Assembly (NCBI RefSeq): GCF_001700315.1
Contig: NZ_MASJ01000003.1
Coordinates: forward strand, 434,001 to 498,000
DNA length: 64,000 bases
Direction: 5' to 3'
Source: Caryophanon tenue
GTDB lineage: Bacteria > Bacillota > Bacilli > Bacillales_A > Planococcaceae
The notes beneath the pieces are model-generated. The model saw only the letters and a list, made by a program, of their open reading frames with translations, was not told the DNA's origin and searched no databases. Shown here piece after piece: positions 9,212 through 19,216 of the stretch. A program made the translations under genes and the position numbers. Position 1 is the first letter of the stretch; each line of letters starts with the position of its first letter.

Positions 9212-9694
9212 GTGAAGTGGTTTGCTGTTTTGACAATGGTATGTATGTTGCTTGTCGGGTGTCAGCAACAACAAGCAGAGCAAGCAGTTGTTGGCAGTAT
9301 GGCACCGTCGTTTACAGCGCCAACACTACAGCAAGAGGAACTTGATTTGGCGGCATTTAAAGGCAAGCGTGTCATGCTAAATTTTTGGGCAACGTGGTGT
9401 GGGCCATGTCGTGATGAATTGCCGCATATGCAGCAATATTACGACGAAGCAACGGATATTGAAATGATTGCGATTAATCGGACGGACCAAGATTATGGGA
9501 TCGACAAAATACAAGCATTTACCGATGAATATGGACTGACGTTTCCGGTAGTGCTCGATGAAGATGGTGACATTGCGAAAAAGTACGGTGTTTTAGCCAT
9601 CCCATCGACGTATTTTTTAGATGAGAACGGGACGATTACAGCGGTAATTAGTGGTCCACTTACAGCCGAACAAATTGCGACTTATATGGACTAA
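9212..9694 (+). CDS. thioredoxin-like lipoprotein, TlpA/ResA type
   Basis: Membrane-anchored thiol-disulfide oxidoreductase facing the outside. The lipoprotein signal is MKWFAVLTMVCMLLVGC with lipobox LLVGC and lipidated Cys17. A redoxin fold follows with the active site WCGPC (Cys63, Cys66), the cis-Pro in AIPSTYFLD and a terminal TAEQIATYM segment like ResA. Length is 160 aa. WCGPC differs from the CEPC of ResA encoded at 32639, so a role distinct from cytochrome c maturation is possible. GTG start after AGGGGGAG; only 17 bp from dedA, so probably the same transcript. Confidence 0.92.
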   Translation: MKWFAVLTMVCMLLVGCQQQQAEQAVVGSMAPSFTAPTLQQEELDLAAFKGKRVMLNFWATWCGPCRDELPHMQQYYDEATDIEMIAINRTDQDYGIDKIQAFTDEYGLTFPVVLDEDGDIAKKYGVLAIPSTYFLDENGTITAVISGPLTAEQIATYMD

Positions 9695-9731
9695 AGCTTG
9701 CTAGACTTCACTTCTAGCAAGCTTTTTTGTT
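9693..9731. terminator. intrinsic terminator after thioredoxin lipoprotein gene
   Basis: Perfect 13-bp stem AAAGCTTGCTAGA / TCTAGCAAGCTTT (9693-9705 / 9713-9725) with loop CTTCACT and a T-run; the left arm begins in the stop codon. Confidence 0.92.
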
Positions 9732-9784
9732 GTATGCTACAATGGTATGTGCTGAACATGAACGAATAGAAAGGAAGATTAACT

Positions 9785-10714
9785 ATGGGTGTTGCATCGA
9801 AACCAGGTGCAGAGCAACTGTCGCCCGCTAAACTAATGTGGCAAATGACACGCCCGCATACATTGACCGCGACATTTGTGCCGGTTATTTTAGGGACAGT
9901 TATTGCATTATTTGAAGCAAGCATGAACTGGGTTATGTTTTTCGCGATGTTAATCGCATGTTTTTGCTTACAAATTGCGACGAATTTATTCAATGAATAT
10001 TATGATTTTAAACGAGGCTTAGACACAGCTGATTCAGTCGGGATTGGCGGCGGGATTGTCCGTCACGGGCTACAGCCGAAAAATGTATTAACGGTTGCCT
10101 TTTTACTATATGCGGTTGCAGCAGTTATTGGCATTTATATTTGTTCTCAAACGAGTTGGATGTTATTAATTATTGGGCTTGCAGGCATGGCGGTAGGTTA
10201 TTTATATACAGGTGGTCCGCTTCCGATTGCGTATACGCCATTTGGTGAAGTATTCTCAGGCTTATTTATGGGGACGGCGTTTATTTTAATTGCGACGTAT
10301 ATTCAAACAGGTACCATTACAGAGTTAAGCTTGTTTATTTCTGTGCCGATGGGTGTGTTAGTCGGCTTAATCAATATGTCGAACAATATTCGTGACATTG
10401 AAGAAGATACAATTGGTGGACGCAAGACGTTGCCGATTTTACTTGGACGTAAAAAAGCGATTTTTGTGCTAGGCATTGGTTTTGCATTTGCATACATTTG
10501 GATTATTCAATTAGTCGTATTAGGCGATATTACACCGTGGGCATTGCTTGTATTAGTAAGCTTACCAAAACCTCTAAAAGCATTTACAAGCTTTAAAGAA
10601 GGTTTAGGGAAACCAGCAGTGACGGGCTTAGCCATGAAATCAACAGCACTGACAAATACATTTTATGGTGCGCTACTGTCGATTGGGCTAGCGATTGAAT
10701 TATTACTAAAATAA
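9785..10714 (+). CDS. menA: 1,4-dihydroxy-2-naphthoate polyprenyltransferase
   Basis: UbiA-superfamily integral membrane enzyme that prenylates DHNA to demethylmenaquinone in menaquinone synthesis. The two Asp-rich motifs are NLFNEYYDFKRGLD (about residues 75-88) and NNIRDIEEDTIGGRKTLP (about 200-217); nine hydrophobic segments surround them. MTRPHTLTATFVPVILG near the N-terminus is the typical MenA opening. Length 309 aa is normal. The gene stands alone behind its own ribosome site GAAAGGAAG, upstream of glnRA. Menaquinone supply fits the resABCDE respiratory genes elsewhere in the window. Confidence 0.95.
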   Translation: MGVASKPGAEQLSPAKLMWQMTRPHTLTATFVPVILGTVIALFEASMNWVMFFAMLIACFCLQIATNLFNEYYDFKRGLDTADSVGIGGGIVRHGLQPKNVLTVAFLLYAVAAVIGIYICSQTSWMLLIIGLAGMAVGYLYTGGPLPIAYTPFGEVFSGLFMGTAFILIATYIQTGTITELSLFISVPMGVLVGLINMSNNIRDIEEDTIGGRKTLPILLGRKKAIFVLGIGFAFAYIWIIQLVVLGDITPWALLVLVSLPKPLKAFTSFKEGLGKPAVTGLAMKSTALTNTFYGALLSIGLAIELLLK

Positions 10715-10725
10715 TAATATAAAAT

Positions 10726-10770
10726 GAAGCATACGCGAATGTACTCGTTATTTCGTGTATGCTTTCTTTT
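10726..10770 (+). terminator. intrinsic terminator after menA
   Basis: Stem GAAGCATACGCGAA / TTCGTGTATGCTTT (10726-10739 / 10752-10765) with one G-U pair, then TCTTTT. Confidence 0.82.
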
Positions 10771-10915
10771 GTAGAGTTGCCTTTTTGCGATGGCTTGACC
10801 TGTTATTTTTACGAATAAAAAAACAAAAAATGTCAAAGTGAATGCTTATTTTGGAACATTTTCGCTGATTAATAGACAGAATATACGCATTAGTGTTAGA
10901 ATAAAAAGAAAATGA

Positions 10916-10966
10916 TGTTAGGTTTTCTTACATAGATTTGACAAAGTTTTTGACAGTCTGTATGAT
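10916..10966 (+). promoter_or_regulatory. sigma-A promoter with two GlnR/TnrA boxes, glnRA copy 1
   Basis: Box 1 at 10916-10932 is TGTTAGGTTTTCTTACA, a perfect match to TGTNAN7TNACA. Box 2 at 10939-10955 is TGACAAAGTTTTTGACA with one mismatch; the centres are 23 bp apart. Box 2 overlaps the -35 TTGACA (10938-10943), which is followed by a 17-bp spacer and -10 TATGAT (10961-10966). This reproduces the autoregulated B. subtilis glnRA promoter architecture. Confidence 0.88.
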
Positions 10967-10995
10967 GAACCTAGCTAGAGGAGAGGTGAAGGTAG

Positions 10996-11376
10996 ATGAG
11001 TAGTGAAATTCGACGTTCAATGCCATTGTTACCAATCAGTATTGTGATGCAGTTAACCGAATTAACAGCGCGTCAAATCCGCTATTATGAGGAGCATCAT
11101 TTAATTGAGCCGCATCGCACAGAAGGAAACAGACGTATGTTTTCACTGAATGATGTTGATACCCTTCTAGAAATTAAAGATTTACTAGAGCAAGGCATCA
11201 ATATGGCAGGCATTAAAAAAGTTTTTGCATTAAAAGACTTGCCAGAGAGCGAAAGCGCAGCGGAAGAAATTTCAGATTCAGAACTTCGACGTATTTTACG
11301 CGAAGAGATGCGTCAGGCGCAACGCATGCAAAAAACATCGATTCGACAAGGCGATTTATCACGATTCTTTCAATAG
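10996..11376 (+). CDS. glnR: transcriptional repressor GlnR (copy 1, full-length tail)
   Basis: MerR-family nitrogen repressor that represses glnRA when glutamine is plentiful. The winged helix includes [28 protein letters not shown]. The 126-aa protein ends in [12 protein letters not shown], the C-terminal tail that in B. subtilis GlnR senses feedback-inhibited glutamine synthetase. Start ATG follows GAGGAGAGGTGAAGG. It lies directly before glnA, behind a two-operator promoter, and is a paralogue of the shorter GlnR at 40270. Confidence 0.96.
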   Translation: MSSEIRRSMPLLPISIVMQLTELTARQIRYYEEHHLIEPHRTEGNRRMFSLNDVDTLLEIKDLLEQGINMAGIKKVFALKDLPESESAAEEISDSELRRILREEMRQAQRMQKTSIRQGDLSRFFQ

Positions 11377-11428
11377 TTTCGTATAAATAGATAAAAACTA
11401 TAAACCATTATTAGGAGTGTGCATTTTC

Positions 11429-12763
11429 GTGGGTAAATACACAAAAGACGATATCCATCGTTTAGTCAAAGAACAAGAAGTAAAATTCATCCGTTTACAG
11501 TTTACTGATATTTTAGGAACGATTAAAAACGTTGAAATTCCAGTAAGCCAGTTAGACAAAGCGTTAGACAACAAAATGATGTTCGATGGTTCATCAATCG
11601 AAGGTTTCGTTCGTATTGAAGAATCAGATATGTACTTATTCCCTGATTACGATACATTTATGATTTTCCCTTGGACAGCTGAAAAAGGCAAAGTAGCACG
11701 TTTTATTTGTGACATTGCTCGTCCAGACGGAACACCTTTTGAGGGGGACCCACGTTCGAACTTAAAGCGCGTATTAAAAGAAATGGAAGATCTAGGGTTC
11801 ACAGACTTTAACTTAGGGCCTGAGCCAGAATTCTTCTTATTCAAATTAGACGCTAAAGGCGAACCAACTCTTGAGGTAAACGACCACGGTGGTTACTTCG
11901 ACTTAGCACCAACAGATTTAGGTGAAAACTGTCGTCGTGATATCGTATTAGAGCTTGAAGAAATGGGCTTTGAAATCGAAGCATCACACCATGAAGTAGC
12001 ACCAGGTCAGCACGAAATCGACTTTAAATATGCAGATGCAATTCAAGCATGTGATAATATCCAAACATTTAAATTAGTTGTAAAAACAATCGCACGTAAA
12101 CACGGTTTACACGCTACATTTATGCCAAAGCCATTATTCGGTGAAGCTGGTTCAGGCATGCACTTTAACGTATCATTATTTAAAGGCAAAGAAAATGCTT
12201 TCTATGATGACTCAACAGAGCTAGGCTTATCAGAAACAGCAATGCAATTTATGGCGGGAGTGTTAAACCACGTAAAAGGTTTCACAGCGGTTATTAACCC
12301 AACAATTAACTCATACAAACGTTTAGTACCAGGTTACGAAGCACCATGTTACGTAGCATGGTCAGCACAAAACCGTTCACCATTAATTCGTATTCCATCG
12401 TCTCGTGGTGTATCAACACGCGTAGAAGTACGTTCAGTAGACCCATCTGCAAACCCATACTTAGCGATGGCGGTGATTTTAGAAGCTGGTCTAGAAGGTA
12501 TTCGTCAACAAGCGACACCACCAGCAGCAATTAACCGCAACATTTATGTGATGAGTGAAACAGAGCGTAAAGCAAACGGTATTGATAATTTACCAGCTTC
12601 ATTAGAACATGCATTACAATTACTTGCAGAAGATGAAGTAGCGAAAAAAGCATTAGGTGAACACATCTATGCAAACTTCCGAGAAGCAAAAGAAATTGAG
12701 TGTGAAATGTTCCGTACACAAGTACATCAATGGGAACGTGACCAATATTTAAAAATGTATTAA
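11429..12763 (+). CDS. glnA: type I glutamine synthetase (copy 1)
   Basis: ATP-dependent synthesis of glutamine from glutamate and ammonium; cytoplasmic dodecamer. 444 aa, with [16 protein letters not shown] (Arg62, the feedback-inhibition residue of Bacillus enzymes), metal ligands in GPEPEFFLF, the [19 protein letters not shown] loop (Glu304) and NRSPLIRIP. At position 240 in the substrate loop it reads FGEAGSGMH, with Ala where copy 2 and B. subtilis have Asn. Translation most likely begins at GTG 11429 (MGKYTKDD, as in copy 2), not the earlier in-frame GTG at 11417 that overlaps the TAGGAG ribosome site. Forms an operon with glnR copy 1. Confidence 0.95.
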   Translation: MGKYTKDDIHRLVKEQEVKFIRLQFTDILGTIKNVEIPVSQLDKALDNKMMFDGSSIEGFVRIEESDMYLFPDYDTFMIFPWTAEKGKVARFICDIARPDGTPFEGDPRSNLKRVLKEMEDLGFTDFNLGPEPEFFLFKLDAKGEPTLEVNDHGGYFDLAPTDLGENCRRDIVLELEEMGFEIEASHHEVAPGQHEIDFKYADAIQACDNIQTFKLVVKTIARKHGLHATFMPKPLFGEAGSGMHFNVSLFKGKENAFYDDSTELGLSETAMQFMAGVLNHVKGFTAVINPTINSYKRLVPGYEAPCYVAWSAQNRSPLIRIPSSRGVSTRVEVRSVDPSANPYLAMAVILEAGLEGIRQQATPPAAINRNIYVMSETERKANGIDNLPASLEHALQLLAEDEVAKKALGEHIYANFREAKEIECEMFRTQVHQWERDQYLKMY

Positions 12764-12771
12764 TTTTAAGC

Positions 12772-12811
12772 AGTTCCATTAGCATTTATACGCTAATGGA
12801 ACTATTTTTTT
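12772..12811 (+). terminator. intrinsic terminator of glnRA copy 1
   Basis: Perfect 12-bp stem AGTTCCATTAGC / GCTAATGGAACT (12772-12783 / 12792-12803), loop ATTTATAC, T-run 12805-12811. Confidence 0.93.
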
Positions 12812-12953
12812 GGTCGGTTGGTGAAATATTTCATAACAATAGTAGTGAATGACACGATTTAGACATCAATACACAAACCTTCGTCGCATTGACAACACTA
12901 GTAAAGATTAGGGAAAATAGGGGGTGTAATACTTAGTTGAAGGAGTTTTTTTG

Positions 12954-13598
12954 ATGAGTTGGCTTATTCCACTGCAAACGTCTAGTGAACAATCGCAAAC
13001 TACCGAAGATGAAGCAATGAAAGAACGCGCATCTTATCAGTCTCATTCGCAAGTAGTTCGCTTGTATCATTCAAGACGACATGAATTTAATGATGAAGGA
13101 ATCCATAAAAATGGTACGTTTTTAGATGATGAAGGCTACAATATAGATGGTTTTAATTACTTTGGTTATGACCGCGAAGGCTATGACCGTGGAGGCTACA
13201 ACCGTCACGGCTATGATCGAGATGGCTACAATAAACAGGGTTACAATAAACAGGGTTACAATCGAGAAGGATTAGACGCCTATGGTTATGATGTGGATGG
13301 CTATCACCACCTAACAGGCTATAATCGCAACGGTTATGACCGAGAAGGCTACGATGAAGAAGGTTATAATCGCTTTGGATTTAACCGCGAAGGCTATACA
13401 CGGTATGGCTATGATAAGTATGGCTATGACAAAGACGGCTATACAATTGCTGGCTACAATAAAGACGGCTATAATCGACAAGGGTATAATCGAGAAGGCT
13501 ATAACGAAGCTGGGTTAGATAAAGATGGATTTGATCAACAAGGCTATAATCGCGACGGAGAAAAACGCGATGTGCGCTTTAATTATTTCCATCGTTAA
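12954..13598 (+). CDS. tandem pentapeptide (G-Y-N/D-x-x) repeat protein
   Basis: 214-aa protein of unknown function. After a polar N-terminal 60 residues (MSWLIPLQ..., no signal peptide or membrane segment), residues 61-201 consist of 28 consecutive units of the form G-Y/F/L-N/D/T-x-x, for example GYDRE, GYNKQ, GYNRF, GYDKD; one unit (GYHHLT) has six residues. The tail is VRFNYFHR. There are no cysteines. The DNA has a 15-bp period and includes the identical neighbours GGTTACAATAAACAG. An in-frame TTG at 12951 precedes, but AAGGAG at 12940-12945 suits ATG 12954. Similar Tyr/Gly/Asn low-complexity repeats occur in other bacterial proteins, without settled function; a solenoid or surface-binding role is only a guess. 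Confidence 0.85.
   Translation: MSWLIPLQTSSEQSQTTEDEAMKERASYQSHSQVVRLYHSRRHEFNDEGIHKNGTFLDDEGYNIDGFNYFGYDREGYDRGGYNRHGYDRDGYNKQGYNKQGYNREGLDAYGYDVDGYHHLTGYNRNGYDREGYDEEGYNRFGFNREGYTRYGYDKYGYDKDGYTIAGYNKDGYNRQGYNREGYNEAGLDKDGFDQQGYNRDGEKRDVRFNYFHR
13134..13556 (+). repeat. 15-bp coding tandem repeat array
   Basis: Twenty-eight in-frame units with period 15 bp (one of 18 bp) encode the G-Y-N/D-x-x repeats. Most copies differ at several bases; units at 13224-13238 and 13239-13253 differ only at one position, indicating recent slippage or duplication. Confidence 0.85.
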
Positions 13599-13603
13599 GA
13601 ACG

Positions 13604-13637
13604 AAACGTTTATTGCATACAGCAGTAAGCGTTTTTT
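13604..13637 (+). terminator. intrinsic terminator after repeat protein gene
   Basis: Stem ACGTTTATTGC / GCAGTAAGCGT (13606-13616 / 13622-13632) with two G-U pairs, followed by a T-run. Confidence 0.78.
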
Positions 13638-13683
13638 GTTTTGAAAAAATACGGTATGATAGAACAAATAGAAGGAGGGTATA

Positions 13684-14544
13684 ATGTTGAACATTGAATT
13701 TACAAAAATGCACGGCTTGGGCAATAATTACTTATACATCAATTTATTTGAACATACATATGACGAAGCGTTATTTGTACCACTTGCAATTGCGATGTCC
13801 GATGTAAACCGAGGCATCGGTGCAGATGGGCTCGTACTGATTCACCAAACAGCTGATGCGGATTGTGGCATGCGTATTTTTAATAAAGATGGCTCTGAAG
13901 CATCGAACTGTGGCAATGCATTACGCTGTGTCGCAAAATACGTATATGATCGCGGATTACTGCCAAGAGCTACATTTACGATTCAAACGAAGTCGGGCAT
14001 TAATTATGTATCGTTACAAGTGGCAAATGGGGAAGCAACATCGATTACGATTAATATGGGACAGCCAAAATTCGAACGACAAGCGATGCCGATGCAAGGT
14101 GAAGCAACTGCACATGTCATTCATGAACCATTTGACGTTGATGGTGAAACATTGCATATGACCAATGTCTTTTTAGGGAACCCTCATGCGGTATTTTTTG
14201 TTGAACACATTGAACAAGCACCTTTATATACACTTGGTGAAAAAATTGAGAAGCATCCTATATTCCCAGAACGCACCAATGTCGAGTTTATTGAAGTTGT
14301 CAATGACACAGAACTAAACTTTCGTGTTTGGGAGCGCGGGTCAGGTGTTACCGAAGCTTGTGGCACAGGGGCATGCGGAGCAGTAGTTGCAGCTGTTGTC
14401 AATGGGCATTGTAAGCGGAATGAAGATGTAACGGTTCATTTAGCGGGCGGCGATTTAACGATTAAGTGGGATGAAGCCGGTGACGTGTGGATGACAGGGC
14501 CAGCAGCGTTTATTGCGGACGGTACATTTTTTTACAATCAATAA
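13684..14544 (+). CDS. dapF: diaminopimelate epimerase
   Basis: Interconverts LL- and meso-diaminopimelate for lysine and peptidoglycan. 286 aa with the family opening FTKMHGLGNNYLYIN, and both catalytic cysteines: Cys76 in SEASNCGNALRC and Cys226 in GVTEACGTGACG. Start ATG 13684 follows GAAGGAGGG. The gene appears monocistronic, ending at a hairpin shared with the convergent lexA. It belongs to the same pathway as lysA at 27785. Confidence 0.96.
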   Translation: MLNIEFTKMHGLGNNYLYINLFEHTYDEALFVPLAIAMSDVNRGIGADGLVLIHQTADADCGMRIFNKDGSEASNCGNALRCVAKYVYDRGLLPRATFTIQTKSGINYVSLQVANGEATSITINMGQPKFERQAMPMQGEATAHVIHEPFDVDGETLHMTNVFLGNPHAVFFVEHIEQAPLYTLGEKIEKHPIFPERTNVEFIEVVNDTELNFRVWERGSGVTEACGTGACGAVVAAVVNGHCKRNEDVTVHLAGGDLTIKWDEAGDVWMTGPAAFIADGTFFYNQ

Positions 14545-14552
14545 TAAATATG

Positions 14553-14592
14553 AAAAGCTGTGTAGGGCATAAAGCACCTATACAGCTTTTTA
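14553..14592. terminator. bidirectional terminator between dapF and lexA
   Basis: Stem AAAAGCTGTGTAGG / CCTATACAGCTTTT (14553-14566 / 14577-14590) with flanking A- and T-rich tails. Confidence 0.87.
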
Positions 14593-15216
14593 TTAATGAA
14601 TATTACGATATAAGCCAACAACTTTGCCTAAAATCGTGACATGCTCAACGATAATAGGAGCCATTGTTGCATTTTCTGGTTGTAGGCGGAAGTAGCCATC
14701 TTCTTTAAAGAAGCGTTTGACCGTTGCTTCGTTATCGAGTGTCATTGCGACAACAATATCGCCGTTTTGTGCAGTTGTTGTTTGACGCACGATGACGTAG
14801 TCACCGTCTAAAATACCGGCTTCAATCATTGATTCGCCCATAATTTCTAACATGAAAATATGGTCATCTGCGTTCCCGTACGTATTCGGTAAAGGGAAAT
14901 ATTCTTCAATATTTTCAATCGCTGTAATCGGCGAACCTGCAGTTACCTTTCCGATTAACGGTACGTGAATGACGTCTGTTTTTTGTAAGCCGCTTACATC
15001 TGCTTGGTCTAAAATTTCAATGGCACGAGGCTTCGTAGGATCTCGGCGAATTAATCCTTTTGCTTCGAGCCTTGCTAAATGGCCATGAACAGTGGAACTA
15101 GATGCTAAGCCAACCGCTTCTCCGATTTCTCGAACAGATGGTGGATAGCCTTTTGTACGTACTTCTTCTTTAATGAAACTTAAAATATCATTTTGTCGTT
15201 TAGAAGCTTTTTTCAT
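14593..15216 (-). CDS. lexA: SOS repressor LexA
   Basis: Represses DNA-damage genes and self-cleaves when stimulated by RecA filaments. 207 aa: winged HTH (residues 1-65, with [24 protein letters not shown]), the cleavage site Ala93-Gly94 in KVTAGSP, catalytic Ser129 in MGESM and Lys167 in ATVKRF. It is divergent from yneA, as in B. subtilis, across an intergenic region carrying four SOS-box-like sequences. AGGAGAGGTGAAAC is its ribosome site. Confidence 0.97.
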   Translation of the reverse strand: MKKASKRQNDILSFIKEEVRTKGYPPSVREIGEAVGLASSSTVHGHLARLEAKGLIRRDPTKPRAIEILDQADVSGLQKTDVIHVPLIGKVTAGSPITAIENIEEYFPLPNTYGNADDHIFMLEIMGESMIEAGILDGDYVIVRQTTTAQNGDIVVAMTLDNEATVKRFFKEDGYFRLQPENATMAPIIVEHVTILGKVVGLYRNIH

Positions 15217-15252
15217 TTTGTTTCACCTCTCCTACTGCAATTTATTACAGAT

Positions 15253-15356
15253 AGTATAACAAGTGTTCGGTTAAAGTGCAAACACAAGTTCGAAAAACAT
15301 ATTGACAAAAACAAGTGTTCGATTTAAATTGGAAGTAATAAACGAACAAACATTCT
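15253..15356. promoter_or_regulatory. divergent lexA / yneA promoters with four SOS boxes
   Basis: Compared with CGAACN4GTTCG: 15256-15269 (12/14), 15279-15292 CAAACACAAGTTCG (13/14), 15308-15321 (12/14) and 15343-15356 CGAACAAACATTCT (12/14). The lexA promoter on the minus strand is TTGCAC-17-TATACT (15281 to 15253), with box 1 over its -10/spacer and box 2 at its -35. The yneA promoter is TTGACA (15302-15307)-17-TAAATT (15325-15330), with box 3 in the spacer and box 4 downstream. Confidence 0.88.
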
Positions 15357-15371
15357 AAAAGAGGTGAAAGA

Positions 15372-16360
<989 letters not shown>

Positions 16361-16403
16361 GCATACCTTTGTATAGAAGGTATTTAAGAAAGGTTGAGAA
16401 CAC

Positions 16404-16637
16404 ATGTTATCAAAAGAAAAATTACAACGTATTAACGAATTATCAAAGAAGAAAAAAGCAGGCACGTTAACGGAAGTTGAAGCGAAAGAGCAAACAGCTT
16501 TACGCAAAGAGTATTTAGAAACATTCCGCGCGACGATGCGTGATAATATTGAACATTTAACAATCGTTGACCCAGAAGGTAATGATGTTACACCAGACAA
16601 GTTAAAACAAATTAAAGCGAACAAATTCCTTAATTAG
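16404..16637 (+). CDS. ynzC: DUF896 family protein YnzC
   Basis: 77-aa helical protein with the family sequence INELSKKKKAGTLTEVEAKEQTALRKEYLE and a C-terminal PEGNDVTPDKLKQIK segment. The N-terminal helical hairpin is that of B. subtilis YnzC, part of the SOS operon there; biochemical function is not known. Start ATG after AAGAAAGG. The intrinsic terminator upstream leaves open whether it is still SOS-controlled here. Confidence 0.93.
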   Translation: MLSKEKLQRINELSKKKKAGTLTEVEAKEQTALRKEYLETFRATMRDNIEHLTIVDPEGNDVTPDKLKQIKANKFLN

Positions 16638-16699
16638 TATGACATAATTGTGGATTAGGATAACTTTTTTTCTTAATTCGTGTAAATAGCATTGTTTTA

Positions 16700-16727
16700 T
16701 TGACGCTTTTTGCATAAACTGTACTAT
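16700..16727 (+). promoter_or_regulatory. candidate sigma-A promoter for tkt
   Basis: TTGACG (16700-16705), 16-bp spacer, TACTAT (16722-16727), about 40 bp before the tkt start. Confidence 0.6.
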
Positions 16728-16767
16728 GAAGATTTTATTATGGAACGAGAAAGGATGTCACTTTAAC

Positions 16768-18750
16768 ATGACTCTACAAGCGGATCAATTAGCGATTAAC
16801 GCTATCCGAACATTATCAATTGACGCAATCGAAAAAGCAAATTCTGGTCACCCAGGTTTACCAATGGGTGCAGCGCCAATGGCTTACACTTTATGGACAA
16901 AACAACTTCGTCACAACCCACAAAATCCAAAGTGGTTCAACCGCGATCGTTTCGTACTTTCAGCAGGTCACGGCTCGATGCTATTATATAGCTTATTACA
17001 TTTAGGTGGTTATGGTTTAGAGTTAGACGAAATTAAAAACTTCCGTCAATGGGATTCAAAAACACCAGGTCACCCAGAGTTTGGTCATACTGTAGGTGTT
17101 GAAGCAACAACAGGTCCATTAGGTCAAGGTATCGGTATGGCTGTTGGTATGGCAATGGCAGAAGCACATTTAGCGGCAACATATAATAAAGAGGGTCATA
17201 ACATCGTTGATCATTACACATATGCATTATGTGGCGATGGCGATTTAATGGAAGGTGTAGCAGCAGAAGCAATTTCATTAGCTGGTCACTTAAACTTAGA
17301 TAAATTAATCGTTTTATACGATTCAAATGATATTTCATTAGATGGCGATTTAGAGAAATCATTCTCTGAGAACATCCAAAAGCGTTTTGAGTCTTACGGT
17401 TGGAGCTATTTAAAAGTACAAGATGGCAATGACATTGAAGATGTAAATGCAAAAATTGAAGCGGCAAAACAATTAAATTCACCAACAATCATTGAAGTGA
17501 AAACAGTAATTGGCTTCGGTTCACCAAACAAATCAGGTAAAGCAGATTCTCACGGTGCGCCACTTGGTACAGACGAAGTAACATTAACGAAAGCGGCATA
17601 TGGTTGGGAGCATGAAGCATTCAACATTCCAGCAGACGTATATGATACATTTACACAAGCAGCACAAGTACAAGGTGTTGATGCAGAAGCGGCATGGAAT
17701 GCACAGTTCGAAGCATATAAAGCAGCATTCCCAGAGCTTGCAGCACAATTAGAAGAAGCGATTGAAGGGAAAGTCGTTGTAACAGAATTACCATCGTATG
17801 AAGTTGGTCAATCAATCGCAACACGTTCATCTTCAGGTGACGCAATTAATGCAATTGCAAAAGCAGTGCCATCATTCTTCGGTGGTTCGGCTGACTTAGC
17901 AGGTTCAAATAAAACGACGATGAAGGGCGCTGGCGACTTCGCAAAAGAAGACTACGCTGGTCGCAATATTTGGTTCGGTGTACGTGAATTTGCAATGGGT
18001 GCAGCATTAAATGGTATGGCGTTACATGGTGGCTTAAAAGTATTCGGTGGTACTTTCTTTGTATTCTCTGACTACGTACGTCCAGCGATTCGTTTATCAG
18101 CGCTTATGGGCTTACCAGTAACATATGTATTTACACATGATTCAATTGCTGTTGGTGAAGATGGTCCAACGCATGAGCCAATCGAGCATTTAGCTTCATT
18201 ACGCGCAATGCCAAACTTATCGGTGATTCGTCCAGCAGATGCACATGAATCAGCGGCAGCTTGGAAGTTAGCAGTAGAGTCAACGAATGTGCCAACAGTA
18301 TTAGTATTATCTCGCCAAAACTTACCAGTATTAGACGCACCAGTTGATGCAATTTATACAGGTGTTGAAAAAGGTGCATACGTAGTATCACCAGCAACAA
18401 AAGATGTAGCGGATGCAATTTTAATTGCAACAGGTTCTGAAGTATCTCTTGCTGTAGAAGCACAAAAAGCATTACTAGCAGATGGAATTGACGCATCAGT
18501 TGTATCAATGCCTTCAGTAGACCGCTTTGATAAGCAGTCAGCAGACTACAAAGAATCAGTATTACCAAAAGCAGTGACAAAACGTTTAGCAATCGAAATG
18601 GGTTCTTCATTCGGATGGCATAAATACACTGGATTTGAAGGTGACGTACTTGCAATTGATAAGTTCGGCGCTTCTGCACCAGGTGAAATTGTGATGGCTG
18701 AGTACGGCTTCACAGTTGAAAATGTTGTTGCAAAAGTAAAAGCACTATAA
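16768..18750 (+). CDS. tkt: transketolase
   Basis: TPP-dependent enzyme of the pentose phosphate pathway moving two-carbon units between sugar phosphates. 660 aa. TPP-binding GDGDLMEG and [10 protein letters not shown] lie in the first third, with [17 protein letters not shown] near the N-terminus; the pyrimidine domain has [19 protein letters not shown] and [16 protein letters not shown]. Codon use is biased to favoured codons, consistent with high expression. Family alignment ([11 protein letters not shown]) sets the start at ATG 16768 rather than the in-frame ATG at 16726, which lies in the promoter. Confidence 0.96.
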   Translation: MTLQADQLAINAIRTLSIDAIEKANSGHPGLPMGAAPMAYTLWTKQLRHNPQNPKWFNRDRFVLSAGHGSMLLYSLLHLGGYGLELDEIKNFRQWDSKTPGHPEFGHTVGVEATTGPLGQGIGMAVGMAMAEAHLAATYNKEGHNIVDHYTYALCGDGDLMEGVAAEAISLAGHLNLDKLIVLYDSNDISLDGDLEKSFSENIQKRFESYGWSYLKVQDGNDIEDVNAKIEAAKQLNSPTIIEVKTVIGFGSPNKSGKADSHGAPLGTDEVTLTKAAYGWEHEAFNIPADVYDTFTQAAQVQGVDAEAAWNAQFEAYKAAFPELAAQLEEAIEGKVVVTELPSYEVGQSIATRSSSGDAINAIAKAVPSFFGGSADLAGSNKTTMKGAGDFAKEDYAGRNIWFGVREFAMGAALNGMALHGGLKVFGGTFFVFSDYVRPAIRLSALMGLPVTYVFTHDSIAVGEDGPTHEPIEHLASLRAMPNLSVIRPADAHESAAAWKLAVESTNVPTVLVLSRQNLPVLDAPVDAIYTGVEKGAYVVSPATKDVADAILIATGSEVSLAVEAQKALLADGIDASVVSMPSVDRFDKQSADYKESVLPKAVTKRLAIEMGSSFGWHKYTGFEGDVLAIDKFGASAPGEIVMAEYGFTVENVVAKVKAL

Positions 18751-18767
18751 TTTCAATAAACGTTCAC

Positions 18768-18807
18768 AAACAGCGCCGAAAAGCATTGCTTTTCGGCGCT
18801 GTTTTCA
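18768..18807 (+). terminator. strong intrinsic terminator of tkt
   Basis: Near-perfect 17-bp stem AAACAGCGCCGAAAAGC / GCTTTTCGGCGCTGTTT (18768-18784 / 18788-18804) followed by T residues. Confidence 0.93.
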
Positions 18808-18950
18808 TTGTTCGATGATTATTTTTCTGTCATAATGATGGAAAGGCACACGACATTTTCTGAGTTCATATAGTAACGACTTTAGAATTAGTGTATAATC
18901 GAGCGTGGAGAGTTTTTCTCGGACATCGCAAGCGGAGGAGGTTTGTTATA

Positions 18951-19172
18951 ATGGCTTTATGGTTAGCAATCGTATTAATTATCGTTGCTTTAATCGGTGG
19001 TACGGCTTTAGGTTTCTTTATCGCACGTAAATACATGGAGAAATACTTAAAAGAGAACCCACCAATTAATGAAAATATGTTACGCATGATGATGATGCAA
19101 ATGGGTCAAAAACCATCTGAAAAGAAAATTCGTCAAATGATGGCGCAAATGAATAAATTCCAAGATAAATAA
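18951..19172 (+). CDS. yneF: YneF family (UPF0154) small membrane protein
   Basis: 73 aa: one N-terminal transmembrane helix ([20 protein letters not shown]) then a conserved cytoplasmic tail with [35 protein letters not shown], the UPF0154 signature. Function unknown. Start ATG 18951 with GGAGGAGG 9 bp upstream; a longer in-frame ORF begins at 18891 but overlaps the TATAAT element at 18894-18899. tkt-yneF order is the same as in B. subtilis. Confidence 0.94.
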   Translation: MALWLAIVLIIVALIGGTALGFFIARKYMEKYLKENPPINENMLRMMMMQMGQKPSEKKIRQMMAQMNKFQDK

Positions 19173-19176
19173 GTTG

Positions 19177-19216
19177 AAATAGGGCAGTCTGCACGCGCAG
19201 ATGTGCCCTATTTTTT
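19177..19216. terminator. bidirectional terminator between yneF and the YqkD-like gene
   Basis: Stem AAATAGGGCAGTCTGC / GCAGATGTGCCCTATTT around loop ACGC with a one-base bulge, followed by a T-run; the right side overlaps the stop of the minus-strand gene. Confidence 0.82.

Noticed and set aside
13134-13556. Regular short repeats that might be a CRISPR array
   Set aside because: Period is 15 bp with no spacers, entirely in frame, encoding pentapeptides in a protein with a good start and stop.
17033-18679. Long minus-strand ORFs (about 150 and 180 codons) inside tkt
   Set aside because: They are shadows of strongly biased transketolase codons, rich in Leu/His, with no ribosome site or family resemblance.
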